From the NCBI GenBank assembly GCA_043807765.1, contig JAZDFQ010000095.1, forward strand, positions 20,301-84,300: 64,000 bases of DNA, written 5' to 3'. This document shows, one piece after another, positions 9,768 through 20,500 of the stretch. Positions within the stretch are counted from its first letter, which is position 1. Every line of letters starts with the position of its first letter. The DNA comes from Stygiobacter sp043807765 (GTDB lineage Bacteria > Bacteroidota > Ignavibacteria > Ignavibacteriales > Melioribacteraceae). The notes beneath the pieces were generated by a model that searched no databases, was not told where the DNA came from, and was given only the letters and a program-made list of their open reading frames with translations. Both the position numbers and the translations under genes were made by a program.

Positions 9768-11835
9768 TTTTATATTTTTCTTTTTCTTGTGGATACAGAG
9801 CTCGTCTGCACAGATACCAATAAACGGTTTTTGTAAACTCTCTCAATTCTCGGTTTCGCCCAATTACAATCTCCTTAATGCTATCGACTACAATTCCGAT
9901 GGTTACAGAGATATTATAGTTTACAATCCTTCTCAAAAAAAATATTCTACTCTTACTGCAAACTCAAGATCAAGCTTTAATAAAGTTTCGGAAAAATATT
10001 CTTCGGTTTATGTATCGGCTATTCATTCTTATTCAAGCGACATTAGAAGTAAAAAATTTGTTCTTCTTTCAAGAGGTTCTCGCCAAGCCGGAATCGTTTC
10101 ATTTTCGTCGCGCGGAAGTATAAGTATTAATAGCATGATGAAGCTCGATGGTTTTCCCTCAACTGCGGATGTTGGACATGCAAACGAGAATGTTATTAAT
10201 GTACTTTTAACCGGAGCTGGAATGGACGGACTTTCGGTTAGCACAGAGAAAAACAGAAGACTTATAGAGACTGATAGAATTAAAGGAAAAATTTTTTCGT
10301 CGGCAGTTTTTGCTGATCTAAATTACGACGGAACTTCAGACATTGCTGCGATAGATCTTATCTCGAATTCGATTGTCTTGTATAATAGTGATCTTGCGGG
10401 TAGTTTTGAAGAAACGCGATCAATTGGACTTGGAAAAGAAGTGAGTGAATTCCATGCACTTGATTTTAACTTCGACCAATTCACCGACCTCTTATATATT
10501 AAAAACAATAGATTGGAAATTCTGCTTGGAGATTCCGTTTCCTCTTTTCAGAAACGAATATATTTCCCCTCTGATGAAGGGATTTTTAAATATTCTGTTT
10601 TTGATTACAACGGCGATGGCCTAAATGACGTTGCTTACATTAACAAGGCAAAAGAAAAATTACTTATTGCTTTTGCTAAGTCAAGCAACTCATATTATCC
10701 GCCGGTTTGTTACATAAAGAAAAATAATCTTGAAGCGCTTTCATCTTATGTAGATAGAGGAGGTCGCAAGCTTGTTTCTTTATCTTCCGATGGAAGTGTC
10801 TATTTGATTAGCACTCTTACAATTCAAGATGATTCGTTCGATCTTTCCCTACACGAAGGTGCAGCTTATTTGCAAGCTTTCGATTACAATAAAGATGGTT
10901 ATAAAGAAATTGCATTTATTGATGCCGGAAACCACAGTCTAAAATTTGGACTGAGCGAAAGGAGAAATCTGTTTCGTACATTTTACACATTACCAGTTTC
11001 TACAAACCCAAATGCTCTTTTAATTGACGACACAAAGAAGAATGTTATTACTTTTATTGGATATGAAAAGGGTCATAGAGTAATTGAAGTATTGCGCTAC
11101 AACTTTGAGAATAATAAAACCAGTAGACAAGTGTTTTATACTTCTAACGAGATAAGAGAGGTAAAATTTGTTAGTGATCGGCTTAAAGACCGGCTCAATA
11201 TTTGTGCTTTAACTCTTCAAGATAAGTCACTTTCACTGCAAGAATTTGAGCTAAGAAATTTTAAGCAGCCAATTGTTAATACATACAAAATCGCATCGGA
11301 TGTAGAAAACGCTACCTTCAATTTTAGCGTTTATAAAGATGTCTACGCGCTGATCCGATATGGTAGTAATGTTGATTTGGTGAAGATAGTGTTTAATAAG
11401 AAAGAGATAGAGCGAATTCCGCGTTTGACTTTTGAATTAAAATATGATGAACTGATCGAATCTAGAATGATTTCTGTAGATGAGTTGCTGAATAGAACGA
11501 AGCCGGCAGCAGCGCTTCTTTCCTTTAATAAGAAGTCGGTGCTCTACTTTTTTAGCGATCAAAAAAATATGCGGTATGAAACTAAAGAACTATTCCGATC
11601 AAAAATTCCACTTAAGTATTCAATCAATAACAACAATGCTATGGTTTACACTTTTTCTGATTCAAAAAAAGGTCTTGCCGAGTTAAATCCGAAGGAAAAA
11701 AGTACCAAAACAATTCTCCCAATTGAATCGGAAGGGATCAATGACTATTTTGTTACCACGCTTCATGGGAAAAACAAATATTTGATCTATTCTAACAGTA
11801 TTAATAACTCAATAACAATAAAAAAATATTTATGA
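9745..11835 (+). CDS. Secreted FG-GAP/VCBS-repeat protein
   Basis: A 696-residue exported protein. The open frame extends up to an ATG at 9577 inside the thioesterase gene, but a TTG at 9745 begins a good signal peptide (KKESILSFIFFFFLWIQSSSAQ), so 9745 is preferred. The body holds many FG-GAP units with calcium-type loops: DYNSDGYRDI, DLNYDGTSDIAA, DYNGDGLNDVAY, DYNKDGYKEIAF. These build a beta-propeller, usually a surface adhesin or binding domain. The stop overlaps the next start (ATGA, 11832-11835). No T9SS C-terminal domain is seen. Confidence 0.8.
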   Translation: MKKESILSFIFFFFLWIQSSSAQIPINGFCKLSQFSVSPNYNLLNAIDYNSDGYRDIIVYNPSQKKYSTLTANSRSSFNKVSEKYSSVYVSAIHSYSSDIRSKKFVLLSRGSRQAGIVSFSSRGSISINSMMKLDGFPSTADVGHANENVINVLLTGAGMDGLSVSTEKNRRLIETDRIKGKIFSSAVFADLNYDGTSDIAAIDLISNSIVLYNSDLAGSFEETRSIGLGKEVSEFHALDFNFDQFTDLLYIKNNRLEILLGDSVSSFQKRIYFPSDEGIFKYSVFDYNGDGLNDVAYINKAKEKLLIAFAKSSNSYYPPVCYIKKNNLEALSSYVDRGGRKLVSLSSDGSVYLISTLTIQDDSFDLSLHEGAAYLQAFDYNKDGYKEIAFIDAGNHSLKFGLSERRNLFRTFYTLPVSTNPNALLIDDTKKNVITFIGYEKGHRVIEVLRYNFENNKTSRQVFYTSNEIREVKFVSDRLKDRLNICALTLQDKSLSLQEFELRNFKQPIVNTYKIASDVENATFNFSVYKDVYALIRYGSNVDLVKIVFNKKEIERIPRLTFELKYDELIESRMISVDELLNRTKPAAALLSFNKKSVLYFFSDQKNMRYETKELFRSKIPLKYSINNNNAMVYTFSDSKKGLAELNPKEKSTKTILPIESEGINDYFVTTLHGKNKYLIYSNSINNSITIKKYL

Positions 11836-13445
11836 AGAAACTCTTTGCTCTTCTGATAATGCTATGCGGTACACTGACTGCTCAGAATTTGGATTCCCTC
11901 TATTCGGAATTTTTACGGATTAAAGGTATTTATGATCCGACAAGAATAACGGTGCAATCTGAAGATACGGAACCGGTAAAATGCGGCACCAGCTTGGTGA
12001 ATAACATTAAACTGAATTTTAATAACTTTACTGCAAAGCAGAAGTCTGTATTAACTCCCTTACTACAAAGACCGGCTACAGATACAAGTTTTGTTACACC
12101 TTCCGGTAAATTCAGAATTCATTTTAATAAGACCGGTTCAAACGCTCCGGGATATGATCTTAAAGAATTCGCTAAAGCCGCAGATTCATCATTTAACTAC
12201 GAAGTAAATATTCTAAAATATCCGGCGCCTCCTTCGGATTTAGGGGAGGGTGGGGATAATCTTCTGGATGTATATTTGTTAAATCTAGCATCCGGTGAAT
12301 ATGGTTATACTGAAATGGATCAAGAAGGTGTTTCAAAATCCTCAACTCATATAGTTATGGATAATGATTTTTCCGGCTCGAGCTATTCGACAAATGGAAT
12401 AGCGGCTGCACGCGTTACGATCGCCCACGAACTACATCATTCTATTCAAATGGGAAATTATATTTTCAGACCGGCTGATAGCTTTTATCACGAAGCAACA
12501 TCTACAGCCATGGAAGAACTTGTCTATGATGATGTAAATGATTATTACGCTTACATCAGTTCATATTTTAATAATCCTGGTAAAACGATCTCATCTCTTT
12601 CGGGATATAATTTGGCCATTTGGAATATTTATTTGAAAGATAGGCTCGGTGCAGAAGTAATCAAAGAAGTTTGGGAAGCGATGCCAAATATGAGAGCTGT
12701 TGAAGCATTTTCAACTGTGCTTGCAAGACATAATACTTCACTCAAAGTGGAATTCAATCTGTTCGGTTTGTGGTGTTATTTTACAGGCAGTAGAAACGTT
12801 CCGAATAAATACTTTGAAGAATCTGAAAATTATCCTCTAATTAAACCAACAATGATAATTGAATTACCAACCAAACCGTTAATGGCAAGTTCCTTTCCGA
12901 TTACGAATACTTTTTACGAGTTCGTCGATGGCAATAATAAGTTGGTTTCAATTATTTCAAATGCGGATGTGCAAAGCTCGGTTAATTCTTCGTCAACAGC
13001 CATTACATTTGATTACTCAATTTCTTCAACTGCACAACCCGGTTATAGAAAACTCACTAATTATTATTACTCAAAAATTTCCACTTCGGATTTAACTCTT
13101 TTAGCAGAAACAAATATATTGAATGACATTCCGCTTAATCCAAATCAAGTTTCGGTTGAAACATCTTCATATCCATATCCGCAGCCATTTAAGTATTCCG
13201 AACATCAATATTTGTATTTGCCGGCTACCTTAAATGGGGGCAGCACAGCCGATCTTTATATTTACACACCGGATATGAGTTTGGTTTATTCTGGTCAAAA
13301 ACGTATTGTTGCCACCGAAAAAATCGTTTTGCTTTGGGATGCCAAAGACTCAAATCAGAATAAACTGCCAACGGGTGTTTATTTTTATGTTGTTAAATGC
13401 GGCGACGATTCAGTTAAAGGAAAATTTGTAATCTATAATGACTAA
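11832..13445 (+). CDS. Secreted putative metalloprotease (MXAN_6640-like) with T9SS-type C-terminal domain
   Basis: A 537-residue exported protein with a signal peptide (MKKLFALLIMLCGTLTAQ). A zinc-protease motif HELHH lies at residues 199-203, followed about 20 residues on by HEATSTAMEELVYDD, which can supply the third ligand. The arrangement resembles the MXAN_6640-type putative metalloproteases. The C-terminus (about 440-537) reads YPYPQPFKYSEHQ and then GVYFYVVKCGDDSVKGKFV, like a type A T9SS sorting domain, so it is probably sent out by T9SS. It overlaps the genes on both sides by 4 and 8 bases. Confidence 0.7.
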   Translation: MKKLFALLIMLCGTLTAQNLDSLYSEFLRIKGIYDPTRITVQSEDTEPVKCGTSLVNNIKLNFNNFTAKQKSVLTPLLQRPATDTSFVTPSGKFRIHFNKTGSNAPGYDLKEFAKAADSSFNYEVNILKYPAPPSDLGEGGDNLLDVYLLNLASGEYGYTEMDQEGVSKSSTHIVMDNDFSGSSYSTNGIAAARVTIAHELHHSIQMGNYIFRPADSFYHEATSTAMEELVYDDVNDYYAYISSYFNNPGKTISSLSGYNLAIWNIYLKDRLGAEVIKEVWEAMPNMRAVEAFSTVLARHNTSLKVEFNLFGLWCYFTGSRNVPNKYFEESENYPLIKPTMIIELPTKPLMASSFPITNTFYEFVDGNNKLVSIISNADVQSSVNSSSTAITFDYSISSTAQPGYRKLTNYYYSKISTSDLTLLAETNILNDIPLNPNQVSVETSSYPYPQPFKYSEHQYLYLPATLNGGSTADLYIYTPDMSLVYSGQKRIVATEKIVLLWDAKDSNQNKLPTGVYFYVVKCGDDSVKGKFVIYND

Positions 13446-14085
13446 CTATTCTGTTGAACTAAATGATCTTGTAAAGTATTTCGGAAGAAGATTAATCTTC
13501 GATGGAATTAATTATATATTTGAGTCGGGGCATGTCTATGGAATTTCCGGACCCAACGGTTCCGGTAAATCTACTCTCGTTAAAATTATTGCATGCTTAA
13601 TCTCTCCAACAAAAGGCAAAGTAAAACACAATTTTGCCGGTAAAGTAATAGAAGAAGAAGCTCTTCATAATTTTTTAGGATTTGTTTCTCCCTATCTTTT
13701 CCTTTATGATGAATTCACCGCGGAAGAAAATTTAGCTCATGTTTCTAAGGTGAGGGGAATAAAGTTTAATAAAGAACGTTCCGATTTTTTACTTAGCGAA
13801 TTTAATTTATACGAACGAAGAAACGATTTACTCCGCGGGTTTTCTTCCGGAATGAAACAACGCCTTAAATTTGCATTTGCTTTGCTGCATGAACCGCAGT
13901 TGATAATTTTAGATGAACCGACATCAAATTTGGATAGTTCCGGCAAAGAAAAAGTTTACGAGTTCATACAATCCGAAGGAAAGACTAAAGTAGTTTTGGT
14001 TGCATCAAATGAGGAAACTGATTTGGCTTTATGTGAAAAGATTGTCGAATTAAAAGATTTTAAGAGTCAGGCGTCAAGAAAATGA
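13438..14085 (+). CDS. ccmA: ABC transporter ATP-binding protein, CcmA type (haem export / cytochrome c maturation)
   Basis: A 215-residue ATPase with Walker A (GPNGSGKST), signature (FSSGMKQRL) and Walker B (LIILDEPTSNLD). In the Ccm system CcmA with CcmB and CcmC releases haem-loaded CcmE for cytochrome c assembly at the inner membrane. On its own this could be another small ABC ATPase; the CcmB-like permease directly downstream, overlapping by ATGA (14082-14085), supports ccmA. No ccmC, ccmE or ccmF is visible nearby. It overlaps the preceding protease gene by 8 bases. Confidence 0.75.
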   Translation: MTNYSVELNDLVKYFGRRLIFDGINYIFESGHVYGISGPNGSGKSTLVKIIACLISPTKGKVKHNFAGKVIEEEALHNFLGFVSPYLFLYDEFTAEENLAHVSKVRGIKFNKERSDFLLSEFNLYERRNDLLRGFSSGMKQRLKFAFALLHEPQLIILDEPTSNLDSSGKEKVYEFIQSEGKTKVVLVASNEETDLALCEKIVELKDFKSQASRK

Positions 14086-14741
14086 AATCATTTGCGCTAT
14101 TTAAGAAAGATTGGGAATCGGAACTGCGCACTCGCTATGCGATAAACGCATTGGCAATGTTTGTTCTTGTTACTATTAGTGTAATAATGTTTTCAGTTGG
14201 TGATGAAAAAATTTCGGAGTATTTAACCGGCGGACTTTTATGGGTGGTTATATTTTTTTCGGCTATGTCCGGGTTGTCGCGCGCGTTTGTTTCGGAAGAA
14301 GAAAGGGGAACAACGTTAACTCTTCAACTTATCGCTTCCCCAACAACCATATTTTCCGGCAAACTGTTATTCAATCTCATTTTAGTTTTCTTGATGAATA
14401 TCGCTATAACCGTACTTTTCTCAATGCTGTTCGAATCCTTTATAATCAGAAACGTTTCGCTTTTCTTAATTGCTTTTTTTCTTGGCAATATTGGAATTGC
14501 TATTTCGTCAACTATGATAGCGGCAATCATTTCGAAAGCAAGTTCCAAAGGCACGCTTTATCCGGTGCTCTCGTTTCCAATTTTACTTCCTTTAATTCTT
14601 ACTTTGCTTGAACTTACAAAATTTTCTATGGATGGTAACTCGATTAGCGGATCGACAATAGAGATTACTGTTCTTTTCTCTTACGATGTAATTATGGGAA
14701 CAGCTTCTTACTTGCTTTTTGACTTTATCTGGAAAGATTAA
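14082..14741 (+). CDS. ccmB: Haem exporter permease CcmB-like protein
   Basis: A 219-residue inner-membrane protein with about six hydrophobic helices. It begins with the family-typical LFKKDWESELRTRYAINALAMF and carries FVSEEERGTTLTLQLIASPTTIFSGKLLFN, close to the CcmB core (F..E...GTLE.L...P). It forms the channel partner of CcmA. It is the last gene of the bamD-ccmB run. Its stop shares the palindrome TTAA with the stop of the convergent gene at 14738, so the two genes overlap end to end by three to four bases. Confidence 0.8.
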   Translation: MKSFALFKKDWESELRTRYAINALAMFVLVTISVIMFSVGDEKISEYLTGGLLWVVIFFSAMSGLSRAFVSEEERGTTLTLQLIASPTTIFSGKLLFNLILVFLMNIAITVLFSMLFESFIIRNVSLFLIAFFLGNIGIAISSTMIAAIISKASSKGTLYPVLSFPILLPLILTLLELTKFSMDGNSISGSTIEITVLFSYDVIMGTASYLLFDFIWKD

Positions 14742-15340
14742 CTTGTTTGTTCTTTTGGACCAGCAATACTTATCAGCAATTTCGGATTATCCTCTCTGTA
14801 GATCAAAAAGAAAATCCCTATAAAGGTTTGTAAAATATTGGATAAAAAGAAGAACCATACTCCGGTTGAAAAATAGTTTACCAAAGAGAAAAATTTGAGC
14901 ACATTTAACATTTGATAAAAAACTAAAACTATGTGAAAAATATTTAGGCTTCCCTTCTCTACAACAGATAGAAAGCTATTCTTAATTAGCAAAACTAAAA
15001 CGAATAATAACACCATTGTTATAAAGATAGATGAGTATTCCCAATAGTGGATAAATGCAAAACACCCCATAATGCTAATTATTATTGAAAACACGATCTT
15101 ATAAATAGAGTTTTTTTTAAAATCCATTATGGAAAAGAGATAAAGAGCACTAAAAGGGACATAAAATTGTCCCAGCACCAAATTAAAGCTTCTCCCGACT
15201 ACTATCGCAAAAGGATCGGTAATCGCCAATATCAGAAACAACCCAAAATATCGTGTTTTATATTGGCGAAGAGGGATAATTAACCAAACAAGTATCCCAA
15301 AGAAAATCATCAATTTAATGTAGGTCATTGGTATGCCCAT
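14738..15340 (-). CDS. Polytopic membrane protein of unknown function linked to a two-component system
   Basis: A 200-residue, very hydrophobic protein with about six to seven membrane helices and short loops. I recognise no family. It begins 5 bases after the stop of the response regulator, so it is very likely co-transcribed with that regulator and its kinase and may be an input or output partner of the system. A second ATG 12 bases in (MTYIK) is an alternative start. Confidence 0.6.
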   Translation of the reverse strand: MGIPMTYIKLMIFFGILVWLIIPLRQYKTRYFGLFLILAITDPFAIVVGRSFNLVLGQFYVPFSALYLFSIMDFKKNSIYKIVFSIIISIMGCFAFIHYWEYSSIFITMVLLFVLVLLIKNSFLSVVEKGSLNIFHIVLVFYQMLNVLKFFSLVNYFSTGVWFFFLSNILQTFIGIFFLIYREDNPKLLISIAGPKEQTS

Positions 15341-15345
15341 TATTC

Positions 15346-16026
15346 TTAATTCCCCAAAATTTTATTTGTCATAGAGTATTTAATAGCATAAGAAATAAAC
15401 TCGGGCAAGCTTTTAAGCTTTAGTCTGTTCATCATACGTGAACGATAATGATCGATAGAACGTTTACTGAGTTCTAATTGGTTCGCAATCTCTTGACTGG
15501 TTTGCCCCTTGCTAACGCATTCTAGAATTTGTCTCTCTTTAACAGTTAAGTGTATATAGTCGTCTGCAAATTCGCTAGTTAATTTTTTGTAATTGTTCTC
15601 AATTTGCTTCAAACGGGTCTCATCATATTGCTTGCCAAAATATTTCTCGCCATTGTATACAGTTTTAATTGCATAAACAAGTTCACCTTTAATTGTGTTT
15701 TTGCTTATCAAGCCCATTGCCCCAATCTTAAAAGCATGAAGAAGATAATCCTCACTATCATGCATTGTAAGAAAAACGGCTTTAATGTTTTTATCTTTTT
15801 TCTTAATAATCTTGAAAGCTTCAAGTCCATTCATATCCGGCATCGAAATATCCACAAGAATCAAATCGGGCTCTAGAACGGAATACCTTTCAATTAGTTG
15901 ATTACCATTTTCAGCTTCACCTACAATTAATATATCTGGTACATCCTCAAAAATTGAGGTTACACCGCTTCTAAACAGCTGATGATCGTCTGCTATTAAG
16001 ACGCGTATTGGTTTTGAGAGTGCCAT
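15346..16026 (-). CDS. NarL/FixJ-type response regulator
   Basis: A 226-residue transcription factor. The receiver domain (about 6-125) has the acidic pair DD13-14, phosphorylation site Asp59 (LILVDISMPDMNG) and the conserved Lys in ISKNT. The C-terminal LuxR helix-turn-helix (about 155-215) shows LTVKERQILECVSKGQTSQEIA and LSKRSIDHYRSRMMNRL. It overlaps the kinase gene upstream by 31 bases, so the two are a coupled pair. Confidence 0.92.
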   Translation of the reverse strand: MALSKPIRVLIADDHQLFRSGVTSIFEDVPDILIVGEAENGNQLIERYSVLEPDLILVDISMPDMNGLEAFKIIKKKDKNIKAVFLTMHDSEDYLLHAFKIGAMGLISKNTIKGELVYAIKTVYNGEKYFGKQYDETRLKQIENNYKKLTSEFADDYIHLTVKERQILECVSKGQTSQEIANQLELSKRSIDHYRSRMMNRLKLKSLPEFISYAIKYSMTNKILGN

Positions 16027-17189
16027 ACTTTTTCAAACTTTATTGGAATTTCTGCTACCAGCATAGTTCCATTGTTAATAAATGAATCCAACTTAAAATT
16101 TCCACTATAACTTTCTACCCGTTCTTTCATATTGATTAACCCCATCCCGGGTCCTTGACCTCTAAGAATGGAATTGACGTCAAAGCCAATTCCATTATCG
16201 GTTATAATCAATCTAATTGAAGCCTCATCATAAATAAGTTGTATGCTATACTCGGTGGCTTTGGAATATTTAATGATATTATTTACTGCTTCTTGGACAA
16301 TTCGGAATATTGTGATTTCCAGTCTCTCATCGAATCTTATCTCATCACCAACCGGGTTTAACTCGCCATTAATTCCGGCTTCCTTACTTACCTTGTTTAC
16401 TAAGTTTCTTATTGCGCTGATTAGCCCCATCTCCTCCAGAAGTCTAGGTTTGAGTGAATATGTGATTTCCTTTAATTCGCGTATTGTATCCTCGAGATTA
16501 GAAACCATTTCCTCAAAAGAACCAAATTCAGAATGATTATTTGACTTTCCCTTTAGTTTCAAGAGTTTTATTCTAAGCAGTGAAAGACTTTGCCCAATAC
16601 CATCGTGCAAACCGGATGAGATTCTTCTTCTTTCTTCTTCTATTAAATCATGCAAATGTTCGGATAGGTTTTTTAGTTTTATTTGGTAATTCAGCAGCCT
16701 CTCTTCATAGTTTTTCAGTTCTGTAATATCCCTAAAATAAAGCTGGGCCAGATTTAGGCTCGATTCTCCCCTATAAAGAATTGAGAAGTATTTATTTCCA
16801 ATCTTCTGAGTAATAGTTTTTGTTTCATTTGTAATTACAGAATTTTCCGGCAAACGAAGTGTGGGTATTAGATCACTGATCTTTCTTCCTACTATCTCAG
16901 AATTAGCAAAGACTAATTTTGTAGCTTCGTTTGTCTCTAGTATTTCTCCTAATTGGTTAAGTCTTATAACCGGGTCGGGATCTAATTGAGCAAAGAGTGC
17001 CATCATTTTGGCAGATTTAAGCTCAAGGCTTTCTTTTTCTTTCTTAAATCGCTCGTTGATAGGTATAATACCATACTTATAGAAAAAATAAATAGTACCA
17101 AAGAGGGCAATTACGGCCAAAAGTGAGATATAGAGTGGATTTTGCGGATCCCTTAGTGAATTAAATATTTGTTCATTAAAATTTATCAA
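15996..17189 (-). CDS. Membrane sensor histidine kinase (PAS, HisKA_3, HATPase)
   Basis: A 397-residue kinase. One membrane helix (about 19-37, LYISLLAVIALFGTIYFFY), a charged linker, a PAS domain (about 65-155), the dimerisation domain with phospho-acceptor His195 (RRISSGLHDGIGQSL), and an ATPase domain with N box (IVQEAVNNIIKYS) and G boxes (ITDNGIGFDV; GPGMGLINMKERV). The PAS domain is probably the sensor; its ligand is unknown. It phosphorylates the NarL regulator encoded directly after it. Confidence 0.92.
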   Translation of the reverse strand: MINFNEQIFNSLRDPQNPLYISLLAVIALFGTIYFFYKYGIIPINERFKKEKESLELKSAKMMALFAQLDPDPVIRLNQLGEILETNEATKLVFANSEIVGRKISDLIPTLRLPENSVITNETKTITQKIGNKYFSILYRGESSLNLAQLYFRDITELKNYEERLLNYQIKLKNLSEHLHDLIEEERRRISSGLHDGIGQSLSLLRIKLLKLKGKSNNHSEFGSFEEMVSNLEDTIRELKEITYSLKPRLLEEMGLISAIRNLVNKVSKEAGINGELNPVGDEIRFDERLEITIFRIVQEAVNNIIKYSKATEYSIQLIYDEASIRLIITDNGIGFDVNSILRGQGPGMGLINMKERVESYSGNFKLDSFINNGTMLVAEIPIKFEKVWHSQNQYAS

Positions 17190-17526
17190 AAAAGCCCCTA
17201 AGAAAACTAGTTTTCACAATTTCGAACCAAATATAAATCATTAATTCCAAAAGAAAAGGGAACATTTTATGCATTGTTAATGGTCTTAAAATCTCAAATC
17301 CAACATAAAGAATAACAAGAAGTTAACAAGGGAAGCTCAAAACGAAGTGTATGGGGATATCTTATTTTTAATTATAGGAGTGCAGTATATTAGCTTTTCT
17401 TTATTTCTTGATACTATCTTATTGTTCCAGCTCGATTTAAGAAATAAATCTATTACATGAAAATGGGCGATTAATTAAGTAGATTTTACCCGTCTTATAT
17501 CTCATATTTAAAAAAAGAAATTTTTC
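17190..17526. other. 337-bp divergent intergenic region
   Basis: This A/T-rich gap separates two divergent sensor-kinase genes, so it must carry both promoters. I found no clear hairpin, repeat or small gene. A weak run of TAT-rich elements lies around 17385-17420, but no box can be assigned with confidence. Confidence 0.5.
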
Positions 17527-20500
17527 GTGAAGCGGATATTCGCAATTTATATGGTTCTTCTGTTTGGTCTTGGGTATGTTTTTCCAAACCAGCGGCAAGA
17601 AGATTATCTTTTCCGTCATATCAGAATTGAGGAAGGATTATCCCAGAGTTCAGTTACTTGCATGTTGCAAGATCAAAAAGGATTTCTTTGGTTTGGAACT
17701 GCAAACGGACTCAACCGTTACGACGGATATTCATTCCAAATATTTTCCAATGATCCTACTGATTCTACCTCACTATCCGATAATGGAATACTCTCGATCT
17801 ATGAAGATTCAAAGGGATATATCTGGGTTGGAACAGTAGAAGGAGTGTTGAATCGCTACGATAGACGCAGCGGTGTTTTTAAGCAATTTTACATAACACA
17901 AAAGATAAAGGAAGAATTTAACCCCGCGGAAACACCAATCGATTTCCCTCTGCCGTTTTCACGAAATAATAATCGCTCTATAACTTCAATTTCGGAAGAT
18001 AGTAAAGGCAATATTTGGTTTGGAACCTGGGGAAAGGGGCTCGTAAAGTTTAATACTTCAACCGGCGGATTTGAACATTTTGGGTACAAAAAAAACAATT
18101 CTACAAAATTCAATTCTAACCATATTAGAAGCATTCTAATAGACAAAAGTGGAAAAATTTGGATAGCTACTCTCGGCAATGGCTTGTTCAAAATTGAAGA
18201 GAAATCGGGAACGCTGCAATTCACGAATTTTGTGAACAGTAAAAATAATTTGCAAAGCCTAAGCGACAATAGAGTAACAGTACTTACTATTGATAGTTTT
18301 GGAAATTTATGGGTCGGAACATTTGGCGGCGGTTTGAATAAACTTGCTTCTCAGTTTCTAGATGATAATTCTGGTAAAGCAAAGTTTGTCCGCTTTACTG
18401 CTAATGGATCGGGCTACTCACTTTCAAATGATATAGTAACAGCACTTTTCGAAGATAACGAGCAAAGACTTTGGATCGGCACGTTGGGAGGCGGACTCAA
18501 TCAGTATGATCAATTTCGAAATCGGTTTATAAATTTTAAGAACGATCCGGATAACGAAAGCTCTATTACGAAAAATGAAGTGCTATCTGTCTTTCAAGAT
18601 CGCTCCAGCAATATTTGGATTGGAACGCACTTGGGGCGCGGACTTAACAAACTGGAACGAAAAACAGAAAAGTTTAAGCATATCGCAAAGAGTGCTAATC
18701 GAAGGTCCGGCCTAAACGATGATGTGGTGTGGGCAATTAGTGCCGATAAAGAATCGAGAGTATGGATTGGTACCTTCAAAGGTGGTCTAAATCTTTGGGA
18801 TAGAAGAAGTAAACAGTTTAGTTATTATAAAACAAACTCCGGTTCGCTTAATGATAATCACATCCGTGTGATTAAGGATGACTCCAGAGGAAATCTTTTA
18901 ATTGGCACATATGCCGGGGGCTTAAACATCTTTAACAAAGAAACCAAAACTTCATGTATACTTAAAAATATTCCGGGCGATTCAACTTCGCTTGGCGCTA
19001 ATCAAGTACAGTCGATATTGATTGACCGTGAAGGAAATTACTGGATTGGCACTTTTGGCGGGGGCTTAAATAAAATTAAAAAAGAACATGTAGCTAAAGG
19101 CATATTCAAATTCGAAAGATATACTACCAATCCGAACGACCCATTCAGCATCAGCGATAACAGAGTTTATTGTTTGTACGAAGATGCCGAAGGAGTTTTA
19201 TGGGTTGGCACATTCGGTGGCGGAATAAACAAGTTTGACAAAGCCACCGGTCATTTTATTGCGTATAAAAATTTACCGGGCGATAAAACAAGTATTAGCG
19301 AAAACAGAATAATGTCAATTGTTGAGGATAAAAATAAATCAATATGGATTGGCACTTACGGCGGCGGGTTAAATCTATTTGACCGTAATAAAGAAACATT
19401 TTTACGCCTCAATGATAAGACTAGATTAAAAAGTTCGGTTGTGTATGGAATAATTGAAGATAATTATCAGCATCTCTGGATGAGTACCGACAATGGACTA
19501 TTTAAGTTAGACGTACCTACCAAACAGTTTACGCAGTATGATCAAAACGATGGATTGCAAAACCTTGAATTTAGCGGCGGCGCATATTATAGATCGGAAA
19601 ATGGAGAAATGTTTTTCGGCGGTATTACCGGACTCAACTATTTTTTCCCGGATAGTGTTATGGATAATACTTATGTGCCTCCTATCGCTATTAGCTCAAT
19701 TAGAATATTTGATGAGCCTATGCGAGAAGAACGTGATACTATAACACTAGCCTATAACCAAAATTTTTTCTCTTTCGAGTTTTCTGCTCTTGATTTCACA
19801 AACTCTACCGATAATCAATATGCATTTATGCTTGAGGGATTTGACAAACAGTGGCGTTTTGTGGATTCGCGAAGAAGAGTTGCTAACTATACAAATCTTC
19901 CTCCCGGCGAATATGTTTTCAGCGTTATCGGTTCCAACAACGACGGCGTTTGGAATTATGACGGCAAAAATGTTTATCTAATAATTTTGCCACCGTTTTG
20001 GAAAAGGTGGTGGTTTATATTAGCAGTTGTAGTTTTAGCGTCTGCGCTTATATATTATATGGCCGCAGCACGATATCGAAATTTACTGGCTATAGAAAAA
20101 CTCAAGAGCAAACTTGCAGCCGATTTGCATGATAATGTTGGAAGCGGTTTAACTGAAATTTCGATTCTAAGCGAATTGACCGGGTATGAAGTAAAAAATA
20201 TTTCTGAATCGGCATCGCATAACTTAACTTCAATCAGTGAAAAAGCCCGGCACTTAATTGACAGCATGAGTGATATTGTCTGGATGGTTAATCCTCATCG
20301 AGATTCTTTTTATGATCTAATTGTTAGGCTCAAAGATTCTTATAGCGATTTAATGACGGCAGCGGGAATTTCTTATAAAACAGCTAACTTGGAAAAATTG
20401 AGTTCGGTTAAACTTCCAATGGAATACAAGCAGAATCTATTTATGATATTCAAAGAAGCGCTTAATAACTCGATAAAGCATAGTAAGTGTAAGAAAATAA

